NCBI GenBank assembly: GCA_018713375.1
Contig: DVOV01000058.1
Coordinates: 1 to 18,849 of the forward strand
Direction of reading: 5' to 3'
Length of the DNA: 18,849 nt
Origin: Candidatus Scatomorpha stercorigallinarum
GTDB lineage: Bacteria; Bacillota_A; Clostridia; Oscillospirales; Oscillospiraceae
Position 1 is the first letter of the stretch, and each line of letters opens with the position of its first letter. Position numbers and translations under genes: made by a program. This document shows, piece after piece, positions 1 through 8,448 of this stretch. The notes under the pieces are model-generated. The model saw only the letters and a list, made by a program, of their open reading frames with translations. It was not told where the DNA came from and ran no database searches.

Positions 1-1
1 C

Positions 2-145
2 GCCCTGAGATTCACGGAAGAAGTGAATGCCAAGGGCTACCGGATGGTCGCCGTTGACGAGAGCAAGTGTATTTACTGCGGTATTTGCTACACTGTCTGT
101 CCGGACTACGTATTCACCATTGAGGAAGGGAGCGATAACGCATGA
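2..145 (+). CDS. 2-oxoacid:ferredoxin oxidoreductase, 4Fe-4S ferredoxin (delta) subunit, 3' end only
   Basis: This is the C-terminal 47 residues of a small ferredoxin-like subunit; its start lies left of the window. The visible part carries one 4Fe-4S motif, CIYCGICYTVCP, which is the CxxCxxCxxxCP pattern of bacterial ferredoxins. In this enzyme family the delta subunit passes electrons from the TPP/4Fe-4S catalytic core to free ferredoxin. The stop codon overlaps the alpha-subunit start as ATGA (142-145), so the two are translationally coupled. The order delta-alpha-beta-gamma is the usual one for the Kor/Vor type of oxidoreductase. Whether a second cluster motif exists upstream cannot be seen here. 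Confidence 0.85.
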   Translation, partial: ALRFTEEVNAKGYRMVAVDESKCIYCGICYTVCPDYVFTIEEGSDNA

Positions 146-1212
146 AAAAGCTGATGAAGGGCAACTACGCGCTGGCGGAGGGCGCGCTGAGGGCGGGCTG
201 CCGCATGTTTGCGGGTTACCCGATCACCCCGCAGACGGAGATACTCGAGTACATGTCCTCGCACATGCCGGAAGCCGGCGGCGACTTCGTGCAGACCGAG
301 AGCGAGCTCGCGGGCATCAACATGGTGATAGGCGCGGCGGCCGCCGGCCAGCGCGCGATGACCAGCTCCTCCGGCCCGGGCTTCTCCCTCAAGCAGGAGG
401 GCATCTCCTACCTCTGCTCCATGGAGCTGCCGGCCGTCATCGTGGACGTCATGCGCTACGGCATCGGCCTCGGCAACGTCGTCCTCGGCCAGGCGGACTA
501 TTTCCAGGCCACCAAGGGCGGCGGCCACGGCGGCTACAAGCTGCCCGTTTACGCCCCCGCTTCGGTGCAGGAGAACGCGGACTTCGTGTTCAGGGCCTTT
601 GACGTGGCGGAGAAATACCGCACGCCGGTGGTGATACTCTCCGACGCCGCCATCGGCCAGATGATGGGCTCCGTCGAGCTGCCCGCGCCCATCGAGCACA
701 ACATCGACAAATTCCCCTGGACGCTCAAGGGCCGCGACGCCGAACACCCCACCGGCCGCAAGATGACGGACGTTATCTATTACGACTACGCCTACGACGA
801 CTACGACCCCCACATCCGCGCGCGCTACGGCAGGATGCACGACGAGCTGCAGGAATGGGAGGAAGTGCAGTGCGAGGACGCGGAACTGCTACTGGTCGCC
901 TATGGCATCAGCTCCCGCGTGTGTAAGGAGGCGCTGAAAATAGGCCGCGGCGAGGGGCTGAAGATCGGCCTGCTGCGCCCGATCACGCTCTGGCCCTTCC
1001 CGGAGAAGGCCATGGAGAAGTATAACGGCAGGATCAAGGGCTACCTCACCGTGGAAATGAACGCCTGCGGCCAGATGGTCGAGGACGTGGCGCTCCACGC
1101 CGCCGGCACCAGGGTCTATTCCGACCCCACCGGGCGCAAGGTGGCCGACAGCGAGGAGCTGGTCGCTCTGGCCCGCGATATCCTCGACGGCAAAGTAAAG
1201 GAGGCATTTTGA
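142..1212 (+). CDS. 2-oxoacid:ferredoxin oxidoreductase alpha subunit (VorB/KorA-like)
   Basis: This 356-residue protein has the length and domain order of the alpha subunit of four-subunit 2-oxoacid:ferredoxin oxidoreductases: an N-terminal pyrimidine-binding domain followed by the transketolase C-terminal-like domain. Recognisable family stretches are GYPITPQTEI near residue 25, SSSGPGFSLKQEG near residue 75, and QADYFQATKGGGHGGY near residue 117. With the beta subunit it forms the cytoplasmic site that decarboxylates a 2-oxoacid to acyl-CoA and feeds electrons to ferredoxin. The sequence resembles the branch annotated VorB (3-methyl-2-oxobutanoate, i.e. branched-chain) at least as much as KorA (2-oxoglutarate), and I cannot separate the two by eye. 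It starts at the ATG that overlaps the ferredoxin stop and ends one base before the beta-subunit start. Confidence 0.9.
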   Translation: MKKLMKGNYALAEGALRAGCRMFAGYPITPQTEILEYMSSHMPEAGGDFVQTESELAGINMVIGAAAAGQRAMTSSSGPGFSLKQEGISYLCSMELPAVIVDVMRYGIGLGNVVLGQADYFQATKGGGHGGYKLPVYAPASVQENADFVFRAFDVAEKYRTPVVILSDAAIGQMMGSVELPAPIEHNIDKFPWTLKGRDAEHPTGRKMTDVIYYDYAYDDYDPHIRARYGRMHDELQEWEEVQCEDAELLLVAYGISSRVCKEALKIGRGEGLKIGLLRPITLWPFPEKAMEKYNGRIKGYLTVEMNACGQMVEDVALHAAGTRVYSDPTGRKVADSEELVALARDILDGKVKEAF

Positions 1213-1213
1213 C

Positions 1214-1945
1214 ATGGCTATCACGAAGAAGATCCCGGATACGATATACGCAGCCAACTCTTTCTGCCCCGGATGCGGCCACGGCATCGTCATCAGGCTC
1301 ATCGGCGAAGTGCTCGACGAGATGGGCATGTCCGACCGGGCCATCGGCACGCTGGCCGTCGGCTGCGCCTGCCTGGTGAACCGCTCGCTGGCCGTGGACC
1401 TGCTGCAGAGCGCGCACGGGCGCACCGCCGCGGCGGCCGCCGGCATCAAGCGCACCCGCCCCGGCAACCTCGTCTTTACTTATCAGGGCGACGGCGACGC
1501 TATCTCCATCGGCATCGCGGAGACGCTCTATTCCGCTCAGCGCGGCGAAAAGATAACGCAGATCATCGTCAACAACGGCGTGTTCGGCATGACCGGCGGC
1601 CAGATGTCCCCCACCACGCTCGTGGGCCAGAAGACGGCCACCTCGGAAAAGGGCCGCATAGCCGAGGTCAACGGCGACCCGGTGAACATCATGAAGCTGC
1701 TCAGCCAGTTCGACGTCGCATATCTGGCCCGCGGCAGCGTGCATGACGCGGCGAGCATACTGAAGACCAAGCAGTTTATCCGCAACGCGTTTGAAAAGCA
1801 GATGCGCGGCGAGGGATACACCTGCGTCGAGGTCATCTCACCCTGCCCGACCAACTGGCACATGACTCCGCAGCAGGCGTCCGAACGCATCAAAAAAGAG
1901 GTCCTGGAGGTCTATCCGCTGGGCGAGTTTGTGAAAGGAGAGTAA
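1214..1945 (+). CDS. 2-oxoacid:ferredoxin oxidoreductase beta subunit, TPP-binding
   Basis: This 243-residue protein is the thiamine-diphosphate-binding beta subunit. It has CPGCGHG at residues 18-24, typical of the family, and the TPP motif GDGDA (92-96) followed about 25 residues later by NN (120-121) and the stretch GVFGMTGGQMSPTT. It carries the cofactor that attacks the 2-oxoacid carbonyl; the alpha subunit completes the active site. A strong ribosome site, AAAGGAGG (1197-1204), lies inside the end of the alpha gene, and only one base separates the alpha stop from this ATG. The short length is usual for four-subunit Kor/Vor enzymes and too short for pyruvate:ferredoxin enzymes of the single-chain type. 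Confidence 0.92.
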   Translation: MAITKKIPDTIYAANSFCPGCGHGIVIRLIGEVLDEMGMSDRAIGTLAVGCACLVNRSLAVDLLQSAHGRTAAAAAGIKRTRPGNLVFTYQGDGDAISIGIAETLYSAQRGEKITQIIVNNGVFGMTGGQMSPTTLVGQKTATSEKGRIAEVNGDPVNIMKLLSQFDVAYLARGSVHDAASILKTKQFIRNAFEKQMRGEGYTCVEVISPCPTNWHMTPQQASERIKKEVLEVYPLGEFVKGE

Positions 1946-1951
1946 GCAGCG

Positions 1952-2506
1952 ATGATAAAGGAATTCGTTTTTTCCGGCTTCGGCGGGCAGGGCGTCCTGA
2001 CGGCCGGCACGCTCCTGGCCAACACGGCCGCCATGAACGACTATGAAGTGTCCTGGATACCCTCCTACGGCTCGGAGATGCGCGGCGGCACGGCCAACTG
2101 CGTCGTCAAGGTGGGCGACGAGGAAGTGCCCTCGCCCTTCGCCAAGCGCATAGATGTGCTGGTGGCCATGAACCGCCCCTCGCTGGAGAAGTTCGCCGCC
2201 ATGGTGCGCCGCGGCACCGGCATCATCATCGTCAACAGCTCCGTGGTCCACGACGTGCCCGAGTATGAGGGCGTGACGGTGATACCCGTGCCGATGATGG
2301 AGATCAGCCTCAGGCACGAGAACGAGCGTGGCTCCAATATCGTCGCCGTGGGCGCCGCGGTGGGTGCGACGGGCATCATGCCGCGGGAGATGATGGTCGA
2401 GGGCATAGAGACCTATTTCGCCAAGTACGGCAAGGCCAACAACGCCAAGAACATCGCCGTTTTCAACGAGGGCTACGATCTCGTCAGAAAGGAACTGGCC
2501 AGATGA
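1952..2506 (+). CDS. 2-oxoacid:ferredoxin oxidoreductase gamma subunit
   Basis: This 184-residue protein is the gamma subunit. It opens with the Rossmann-like signature GFGGQG (residues 9-14) and continues with SYGSEMRGGTANC, both conserved in the POR/KOR gamma family, where this domain contributes to CoA binding. The ribosome site AAGGAGA overlaps the end of the beta gene, six bases before this start. The last four bases, ATGA, also start the acyl-CoA synthetase gene, so oxidoreductase and synthetase are translationally coupled. That coupling is good evidence that the acyl-CoA made by this enzyme is the substrate of the next gene product. Confidence 0.9.
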   Translation: MIKEFVFSGFGGQGVLTAGTLLANTAAMNDYEVSWIPSYGSEMRGGTANCVVKVGDEEVPSPFAKRIDVLVAMNRPSLEKFAAMVRRGTGIIIVNSSVVHDVPEYEGVTVIPVPMMEISLRHENERGSNIVAVGAAVGATGIMPREMMVEGIETYFAKYGKANNAKNIAVFNEGYDLVRKELAR

Positions 2507-4590
2507 ACCTTGAAAAGCTGCTCAGGCCCCGGAGCGTCGCCGTCATCGGCGCCAGCGAAAAGCCGGGCTTCGGCCTTTCCACCTGCACCAACCTGCTGCG
2601 CTCTTCCCGGCAGGAGCACATCTACTTCATCCATCCCAAGCGCGAGAGCGTGCTGGGGAAAAAATGCTATAGGCGCATAGCCGACCTGCCGGAGCAGGTG
2701 GACATGTGCATCATACTGCTCAACAAGAGCCTGGTCATCCCCGCGCTGGAGGAGGCCGCGGCGAGCGGCTGCCGGGCCGCCATCGTCTATGCCAGCGGCT
2801 ACGGCGAGACCGGCGACCGCGAAGCCGAGCGAGAGCTGCGCGAGACGGCGCAGCGGCTGGACATGGCCGTCATGGGCGTGAACTGCGCCGGGTATATCAG
2901 CAACAACGACGACCTCTTCCCCTTCGGCATGATCGTCAAGCGCGACGCCAGGCCGGGCAACATAGCCATCATTTCGCAGTCCGGCAAGATATGCCTGAAC
3001 ATGATGCAGGTGGACTACATGAATTTCTCCTACCTCATCTCCGCCGGCAACTGCTCCTGCCTGCTCGTCGAGGATTACATAGACTACCTGATCGACGACC
3101 CGGGCACCAAGGTCATCGGCCTCTACCTGGAGGGTGTCAAGGACCCGGAAAAATTCACCGCAGTGCTCCGCCGCGCCGCCGTCATCAAAAAGCCCATCGT
3201 GATACTGAAGGTGGGCCGCAGCTCCGCCGGCAGCCGCGTGGCCTCGTCCCACACGGGCAGCCTCTCCGGCTCCGACAAGGCGTTCGACGCGCTGTGCAAA
3301 AAGTTCGGCATCGTGCGCGTGGACGACATCGAGGAGCTCGTGCAGACCTGCCACACGCTCAGCGTGCTGCCCTCCCTGCCGGAGATACCCACGATCAGCG
3401 CCATGTGCCTTTCCGGCGGCGAGACCGGCGTCTGTGCGGACGTCGGCACCTCCGAGGGGCTGGAATACCCCGACTTCAGCGAGGAGACGCTGCGGCGGCT
3501 GACGGAACTGCTGCCCGATTACGCCTCGCCGGCCAACCCGCTCGACATGACGGCCACACTCTCCCACGACGGGCCCAAGTACGCCGAGGTGATAAAGGCC
3601 ATCATGTGCGACCCCAACGTGGGCATGGTGCTCTGCGGGCAGACCATACTGCCGCACCAGGCGCCGGAGGACGTCATCTACCCGATGTCCGACGGCATGG
3701 TGATGGCGGCCAACGAGCGCATCAAGCCCGTGGCCGTGGTCAATTTCTTCAACTGCGACCGCGACCCGGCCATACGCGCCAAGCTGGAGAGCGCCGGCGT
3801 GGCCATCTTGCCGGCCACCGGCACGGCGTTCAAGATACTGCGCTACATCAAGACGCTCGTGCAGTATGAGCCGGAGGAGAAAACGCTCTCCCTGGCCGTG
3901 CCGCAGCCGCTCCAGGGCCGGCGCGTGGCGCTCAGCGAATACGAGAGCAAGCAGGAGCTGCAGCGCTCCGGCGTGCGCATCCCCTATTCCGAGGTCGTCA
4001 GCAGCGCAGAGCAGCTCGAGCGCGTGGCCTCTCAGGTCAGCTATCCCTGCGTGGCCAAGATAGAGTCTGCCGACATCCTGCACAAGTCCGACATCGGCGG
4101 CGTGAAGCTGGACCTGAAAAATGCGGACGAGCTGCGCGCGGCCTATGCCGAGGTGCTGAAAAACGCCGCGGAGAAGGCGCCGGAGGCAAAAATAAACGGC
4201 GTGCTGGTGCAGCCCATGCTGCCCAGGGGCGTGGAGGTCATCGTCGGCGTCAACGTGGACCCGCAGTTCGGCCCGATGGTGCTTTGCGGCCTGGGCGGCG
4301 TGTTCGTCGAGGTGTTCAAGGACGTGGCGCTCTACCCCGCGCCGCTGAACAGGGGCGAGGCCCGCGCGATGATCGAGTCGCTCAAGGGCTATAAGATGCT
4401 CGCCGGCTACCGCGGCGGCGCGAAGTGCGACGTCGAGGCGCTGGCCGAGCTCATCGTCCAGGTGGCGGACTACGCCGTGGCGAACAAGGACAGCCTGTGC
4501 GAAATGGATCTCAACCCCGTTTTCGTGTATGAGGAAGGGAAGGGCGTCGATATAGCGGACGCCGTCATCATAAAAAGGGAAAAGGACTAA
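2503..4590 (+). CDS. ADP-forming acyl-CoA synthetase (acetate--CoA ligase family), fused alpha-beta
   Basis: This 695-residue protein joins the two halves of an ADP-forming acyl-CoA synthetase. Residues 1 to about 130 are a CoA-binding Rossmann domain (PRSVAVIGAS at 9-18). Residues about 150-450 are the two succinyl-CoA-ligase-like domains, with ISQSG (157-161) and the phospho-histidine motif SSHTGSLSGSD around His250. From about 470 to the end is an ATP-grasp domain with ESADILHKSDIGGV, whose His527 matches the second relay histidine of the family. It turns acyl-CoA, ADP and phosphate into free acid, CoA and ATP, so it conserves the energy released by the preceding oxidoreductase. The usual GPNCLG stretch reads GVNCAG here (125-130). 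The acyl substrate is not shown by the sequence. Start and stop are fixed by the ATGA overlap upstream and by family length. Confidence 0.9.
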   Translation: MNLEKLLRPRSVAVIGASEKPGFGLSTCTNLLRSSRQEHIYFIHPKRESVLGKKCYRRIADLPEQVDMCIILLNKSLVIPALEEAAASGCRAAIVYASGYGETGDREAERELRETAQRLDMAVMGVNCAGYISNNDDLFPFGMIVKRDARPGNIAIISQSGKICLNMMQVDYMNFSYLISAGNCSCLLVEDYIDYLIDDPGTKVIGLYLEGVKDPEKFTAVLRRAAVIKKPIVILKVGRSSAGSRVASSHTGSLSGSDKAFDALCKKFGIVRVDDIEELVQTCHTLSVLPSLPEIPTISAMCLSGGETGVCADVGTSEGLEYPDFSEETLRRLTELLPDYASPANPLDMTATLSHDGPKYAEVIKAIMCDPNVGMVLCGQTILPHQAPEDVIYPMSDGMVMAANERIKPVAVVNFFNCDRDPAIRAKLESAGVAILPATGTAFKILRYIKTLVQYEPEEKTLSLAVPQPLQGRRVALSEYESKQELQRSGVRIPYSEVVSSAEQLERVASQVSYPCVAKIESADILHKSDIGGVKLDLKNADELRAAYAEVLKNAAEKAPEAKINGVLVQPMLPRGVEVIVGVNVDPQFGPMVLCGLGGVFVEVFKDVALYPAPLNRGEARAMIESLKGYKMLAGYRGGAKCDVEALAELIVQVADYAVANKDSLCEMDLNPVFVYEEGKGVDIADAVIIKREKD

Positions 4591-4608
4591 GCTACGACCC
4601 GGGCATAA

Positions 4609-4642
4609 GGCCGCCGGGAACGCGGGGGAAAGGCCGGCGGCC
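4609..4642 (+). promoter_or_regulatory. intercistronic hairpin before the MFS gene
   Basis: A 9-base perfect inverted repeat, GGCCGCCGG (4609-4617) and CCGGCGGCC (4634-4642), encloses 16 bases in the 93-base gap between the synthetase and the MFS gene. No run of T follows (next bases are tggtgataaaaaac), so it is not a standard intrinsic terminator on this strand. It may set transcript stability or the ratio of enzyme to transporter message. Confidence 0.45.
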
Positions 4643-4683
4643 TGGTGATAAAAAACACAACGAAAAAGAGGAGGAGAGAAGAC

Positions 4684-5931
4684 ATGGCACAAAGCAAAAG
4701 CAAGAAATGGATGGCGTTCATCGTGCTGACCATAGCCGCCGGTCTCATTTACCGCGTACCGTACCTGAAGACCGTGTTCTATGACCCGCTGGTGGCCGCC
4801 TTCCAGATCACGAACACGGAAGTGGGCACGATGATGAGCGTCTACTCCGTGGTGAAGACCGTACTTTACATCCCGGCGGGCATACTCGTTGACCGCTTCG
4901 ACAACCGCAAGATGCTGGTGTTCTCCATGGTTATGCTGGCCGTGCTGACCTTCGTTTACGCCATCATACCCAGCCTGACGATCGTCTATGTGCTCTACGG
5001 GCTGATGGCGGTCAGCAACGTCATCTTCTGGACCGCGTTCATCAAGGCCATCCGCATGTTCGGCTCTGAAAATGAGCAGGGCTCCGTGTTCGGCTACTCC
5101 GAGGGCATCCGCGCCGTCGCTTCCCTGGTCATCAATTTCATCGCGCTCTGGATGTACGCCAAACTCGAGGTCACGAGCGACACCCCGCTCACCGGCGTGC
5201 TGGTGCTCTACGGCGCCATCTACCTCGCCATGGGCGTGGCCATCTGGTTCCTGATCCCCTCCGGGACGGGCAGCGAGGACGGCCACCGCACCACCTTCAG
5301 GGACTATGTCAACGTGCTGAAGATACCCGCGGTGTGGATCGTCTCCCTGCTGGTCATGTGCTGCTACAGCGTCCAGGTCGCCTCTGAGTACACCACTCCC
5401 TACCTGAGCGACGTGATGCTGATGTCCGCCGCCACGGCCGGTGTCGTCGCGACCATCCGCAGCTACGGCGTCGGCCTCTTCGCCGCCCCCATCATCGGCA
5501 AGATCACGGACAAGGTCAAAGTCCCCTACTCCGTGTCCGTCATCGCCCTCCTGGTGCTGGAGATCGTCATGACCGCCATACTGCTCATCCTGCCGGGCGA
5601 GCCGAGCGTGCTCATCGTCAGCATCGTCGTTATCCTGGCCTTCGCCAGCTTCATGTACGCCCTGCGCGGCGTCTACTACGCGACGCTCGGCGAAGCCGGC
5701 GTCCCCGTGGCGCTGACGGGCACCGCCACCGGCGTCATCTCCGTCATCGGCTACCTGCCCGACGCCTTCATGAACCTGCTGATAGGCAACAAGCTCGACC
5801 AGTACCCCGGCGTCGCCGGCTACAAGTATATCTTCATGTACATGATCGCTTTCGCGGTCGCCGGCATCGTCATCGCCATCGTCATCAACCGCATCGGCAA
5901 GCGCAACGCCGCCAGGGCCGCCGCCGAGTAA
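4684..5931 (+). CDS. MFS transporter, probably a metabolite permease of the fermentation operon
   Basis: This 415-residue protein is mostly hydrophobic, with about twelve predicted membrane segments. After the second segment it has GILVDRFDNRKML, a match to the MFS motif A loop (G-x-x-x-D-R-x-x-x-R-K). I placed the start at ATG 4684 because AGGAGGAG lies nine bases before it; the in-frame codons back to 4645 have no such signal and would add a very basic extension. It lies in the middle of the amino acid fermentation operon, so it most likely imports the amino acid or 2-oxoacid, or exports the acid product; the sequence does not say which. A strong hairpin follows the stop codon. Confidence 0.85.
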   Translation: MAQSKSKKWMAFIVLTIAAGLIYRVPYLKTVFYDPLVAAFQITNTEVGTMMSVYSVVKTVLYIPAGILVDRFDNRKMLVFSMVMLAVLTFVYAIIPSLTIVYVLYGLMAVSNVIFWTAFIKAIRMFGSENEQGSVFGYSEGIRAVASLVINFIALWMYAKLEVTSDTPLTGVLVLYGAIYLAMGVAIWFLIPSGTGSEDGHRTTFRDYVNVLKIPAVWIVSLLVMCCYSVQVASEYTTPYLSDVMLMSAATAGVVATIRSYGVGLFAAPIIGKITDKVKVPYSVSVIALLVLEIVMTAILLILPGEPSVLIVSIVVILAFASFMYALRGVYYATLGEAGVPVALTGTATGVISVIGYLPDAFMNLLIGNKLDQYPGVAGYKYIFMYMIAFAVAGIVIAIVINRIGKRNAARAAAE

Positions 5932-5939
5932 AAAAAGGC

Positions 5940-5974
5940 GCCGCCCCTCCCGGCAAGGCCCCGGGAGGGGCGGC
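5940..5974. terminator. 14-bp GC-rich hairpin between the two transporter genes; better terminator for the minus strand
   Basis: A perfect 14-base stem (5940-5953 with 5961-5974, loop of 7) begins nine bases after the MFS stop. On the plus strand nothing resembling a T run follows, so operon transcription probably reads through, perhaps partly attenuated. A run of seven A lies just before the hairpin, at 5930-5936. Read on the minus strand, this is a hairpin followed by T residues, so it would stop antisense transcription entering the MFS gene. Confidence 0.55.
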
Positions 5975-6030
5975 AAAGGCGGGCGCGTCCCCATTGCAAG
6001 TACCCAAACCACATGTGAGGAAGTGGAGCT

Positions 6031-7440
6031 ATGACTACTGTTCTGATCGTTGTCGGCGTTTACATGGCCGCCATGCTGGCGATCGGCATTATTTTTACGA
6101 AGAAGGCCAACAGCACGGAGGAATATTACCTGTCCGGGCGCTCGCTGCCCGCGCCGGTGCTGATGTTCACCTTCGCCGCCACCTGGATCGGCGCGTCGTC
6201 CACTCTGGGGAAGGCGGGCCTGGCCTATACGAACGGCATCTCCGCCATCTCGCCGACCATCGGCTCGTTCATCGCGTTCTTCATCTTTACGGCCTTTGCC
6301 GGACGGATAAGGCGGGTGGGCGCGGAGCACGGGATCTGCTCCATACCGGACCTCTTTGAAAAGCGCTTCGGCAAGGCCACGGGCCTTATCGCGGCCCTCG
6401 TCATCGCCTGGACCATGGTCTGCACCACCGGCACCCAGCTGATAGCCTTTTCCAAGGTGCTGGAGTACATGTTCGGGCCATACGGCGTCTCCTATGAGCA
6501 GTCGCTCATCATCGCCATGGCGATCGTGGTGTTCTACACCATGCTCTCCGGCATGTACGGCGTCGCCTATACGGACGTGGTCCAGGGCGTCATACTGCTG
6601 GCCGTGATAGGCATCGTGGTGCCCATAGGCGCGCTCAGCCAGATCGGCGGCATGGGCGAGCTGAAAGCGCAGCTCGACGGGAGCTACTTCCAGTTTTCAC
6701 CGGACATCAGCATGATCGGCTACACTTTTACGTCCTTCCTGTATTTTGTTGCCGGGCCCCCGTACTGGCAGAGGGCGTTTGCGGCCAAGAGCTCGAAGTC
6801 GGCCATGGAAGGCTCCCTCGGAGGGAATATCATCATCATTTTCTACACCATCGCCGTCGTGCTCATCGGCATCTGCGCGGCCTGCCTGTATCCGGGCGTC
6901 ACCGGCAGCGAAACCGAGCTGGTGCTGCTGATGGTCGCGGAAGCGCGCTTCCCGACGATCGTCTACGCCCTGACCATCGCCGCCATCCTCGCCGTTATCA
7001 TGAGCACGACCGACAGCTACCTGATACTCTCGGCGCAGACCGTGACGACGGACATCATCTGCAAGGTGAAGGACGTCAGGGAGCAGAAGAGCGTCGTCAA
7101 CATCAGCCGCATCTCCGTGGTGGCGGTGGGCGTGTTCGCGCTGATCTTTGCGCTCAAGATGAGCAACATCTTCGAGGCGATGATGCTTTCCATGACGCAG
7201 TTCTCGGCGGCGGTGGCCGTGCCGGCGCTGGCGGCGCTGTTTTCCAGGAAAGTGACGCGCCAGGGGATGATATCGTCCATGCTGAGCGGCCTGGCGTTCT
7301 CGGTGCTCTGGCGCAGCGCGCTGCACAACCCCTGGGGCCTCAGCGAGGCCATCTCCGGCAGCATCGTATCGCTGATAGTGATCGTCGCCGTCTCCGCCTG
7401 CACGCAGAACAAAGGCGAGCCGGCGCCATATTTCGGCTGA
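6031..7440 (+). CDS. sodium:solute symporter (SSS family)
   Basis: This 469-residue protein has the length and pattern of about thirteen membrane segments of the SSS family, to which PutP and PanF belong. Family stretches include the N-terminal STEEYYLSGRSLP, the GPPYWQRAFAAK loop near residue 247, and IMSTTDSYL near residue 326, the part that forms the conserved sodium site in characterised members. It is expected to couple uptake of a carboxylate or amino acid to sodium entry. It starts at ATG 6031, with GAGGAAG upstream. It lies 99 bases after the MFS gene and 19 bases before the hydroxyacid dehydrogenase. Two unrelated transporters in one operon suggest that one imports the substrate and the other handles a product or second substrate; this is an inference. 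Confidence 0.9.
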   Translation: MTTVLIVVGVYMAAMLAIGIIFTKKANSTEEYYLSGRSLPAPVLMFTFAATWIGASSTLGKAGLAYTNGISAISPTIGSFIAFFIFTAFAGRIRRVGAEHGICSIPDLFEKRFGKATGLIAALVIAWTMVCTTGTQLIAFSKVLEYMFGPYGVSYEQSLIIAMAIVVFYTMLSGMYGVAYTDVVQGVILLAVIGIVVPIGALSQIGGMGELKAQLDGSYFQFSPDISMIGYTFTSFLYFVAGPPYWQRAFAAKSSKSAMEGSLGGNIIIIFYTIAVVLIGICAACLYPGVTGSETELVLLMVAEARFPTIVYALTIAAILAVIMSTTDSYLILSAQTVTTDIICKVKDVREQKSVVNISRISVVAVGVFALIFALKMSNIFEAMMLSMTQFSAAVAVPALAALFSRKVTRQGMISSMLSGLAFSVLWRSALHNPWGLSEAISGSIVSLIVIVAVSACTQNKGEPAPYFG

Positions 7441-7459
7441 ACTCATGAGGAGGTAATAC

Positions 7460-8422
7460 ATGCGTATAGTCAACACCTGCCATTATGCTGACCTTCCGCG
7501 CGAGCACCCGGCCTTCCAGCGGGTGCTGGCCAAGGCGGAATTCGTCACCTGTGAAAAGAAACAGCTCACGAGCGAGGAGCTGCTGGAATTCGTCCAGGGG
7601 GCCGACGCGCTCATCAGCGGCACGGATTTCATCCGTGCGGACCTGATAGAACGCTTCCCCAAGTCGCTGAAAGTCATCTCCCGCCCGGCGGTGGGCTATG
7701 ACCGCGTGGACATCGCCGCCGCCCGCGCGCACGGCATCGACGTCTGCAACGCGCCGGGCAGCAACTGCGAGAGCGTCGCCGACCTGCTGCTGGCCCTGAT
7801 GGTCATGGGGGCCCGCGACGTATACAACTGCATCAGCGACGTGCGCGAAGGCAAGTGGGGCGTCCGCCGCAAGGGCGTGGACCTGATGGGCAAGACGGTG
7901 GGCATCATTGGCCTGGGCGCCATCGGCAAGAGCGTCGCGCGGCGCTGCCTGGCCTTCGGCATGGACATAGTGGCCAGCGACCCCTACATAGACCGCGGAT
8001 TCTGCGCAGAGCACAGCGTGACGCCCATGGAGCTCGGCGAGCTGCTGGAGCGCAGCGACTTCATCGTCCTCGCCCTGCCGCTGATGGAGTCCACCTATCA
8101 CATCATCAACGCCGAAACGATAGCCCGCATGAAGGACGGCGTCATCATTGCCAACGACGCCCGCGGCGGCGTGGTGGACACCGCGGCGATGGCCGCGGCG
8201 CTCAGGAGCGGCAAGGTGGGCTTTTACGCCACCGACGTCACGGACCCGGAGCCGCCCCCGCCGGACTATGAGCTCTTCGGGCTGGACAACTGCGTCATCA
8301 CGCCTCACATGGGCGCGGAGACCACCGACGCCACGAACAACATGATGGCCATGGCGCTGACCAACGCCATGGACGTGCTGGAGGGCCTGGACTGCAAAAA
8401 CATCGTCAACAGGCAGTGCTGA
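7460..8422 (+). CDS. D-2-hydroxyacid dehydrogenase, NAD-dependent
   Basis: This 320-residue protein belongs to the D-isomer-specific 2-hydroxyacid dehydrogenase family. The nucleotide-binding motif is GLGAIG (151-156). The usual catalytic set is present: Arg235 in NDARGGVVD, Glu264 in TDPEPPPP and His283 in TPHMGAE. Enzymes of this family interconvert 2-oxoacids and D-2-hydroxyacids with NAD(H). Here it could reduce the same 2-oxoacid that the oxidoreductase consumes, giving a redox outlet as in Stickland-type fermentation, or feed hydroxyacids into the pathway. The downstream genes of a reductive branch (hydroxyacyl-CoA transferase and dehydratase) are not in the window. The ribosome site GAGGAGG lies ten bases before the ATG. 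It is only a distant relative of SerA at 11792-12955. Confidence 0.88.
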   Translation: MRIVNTCHYADLPREHPAFQRVLAKAEFVTCEKKQLTSEELLEFVQGADALISGTDFIRADLIERFPKSLKVISRPAVGYDRVDIAAARAHGIDVCNAPGSNCESVADLLLALMVMGARDVYNCISDVREGKWGVRRKGVDLMGKTVGIIGLGAIGKSVARRCLAFGMDIVASDPYIDRGFCAEHSVTPMELGELLERSDFIVLALPLMESTYHIINAETIARMKDGVIIANDARGGVVDTAAMAAALRSGKVGFYATDVTDPEPPPPDYELFGLDNCVITPHMGAETTDATNNMMAMALTNAMDVLEGLDCKNIVNRQC

Positions 8423-8448
8423 CGACCATATGAAAGGAAGGAAAAACG

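Noticed and set aside
2473..6330. Very long minus-strand open frame (1285 codons) across the operon
   Set aside because: It is the mirror of the synthetase and MFS genes. The translation is a low-complexity mix of His, Asp, Gly, Arg and Val typical of GC-rich antisense frames, while the plus strand has clear family motifs.
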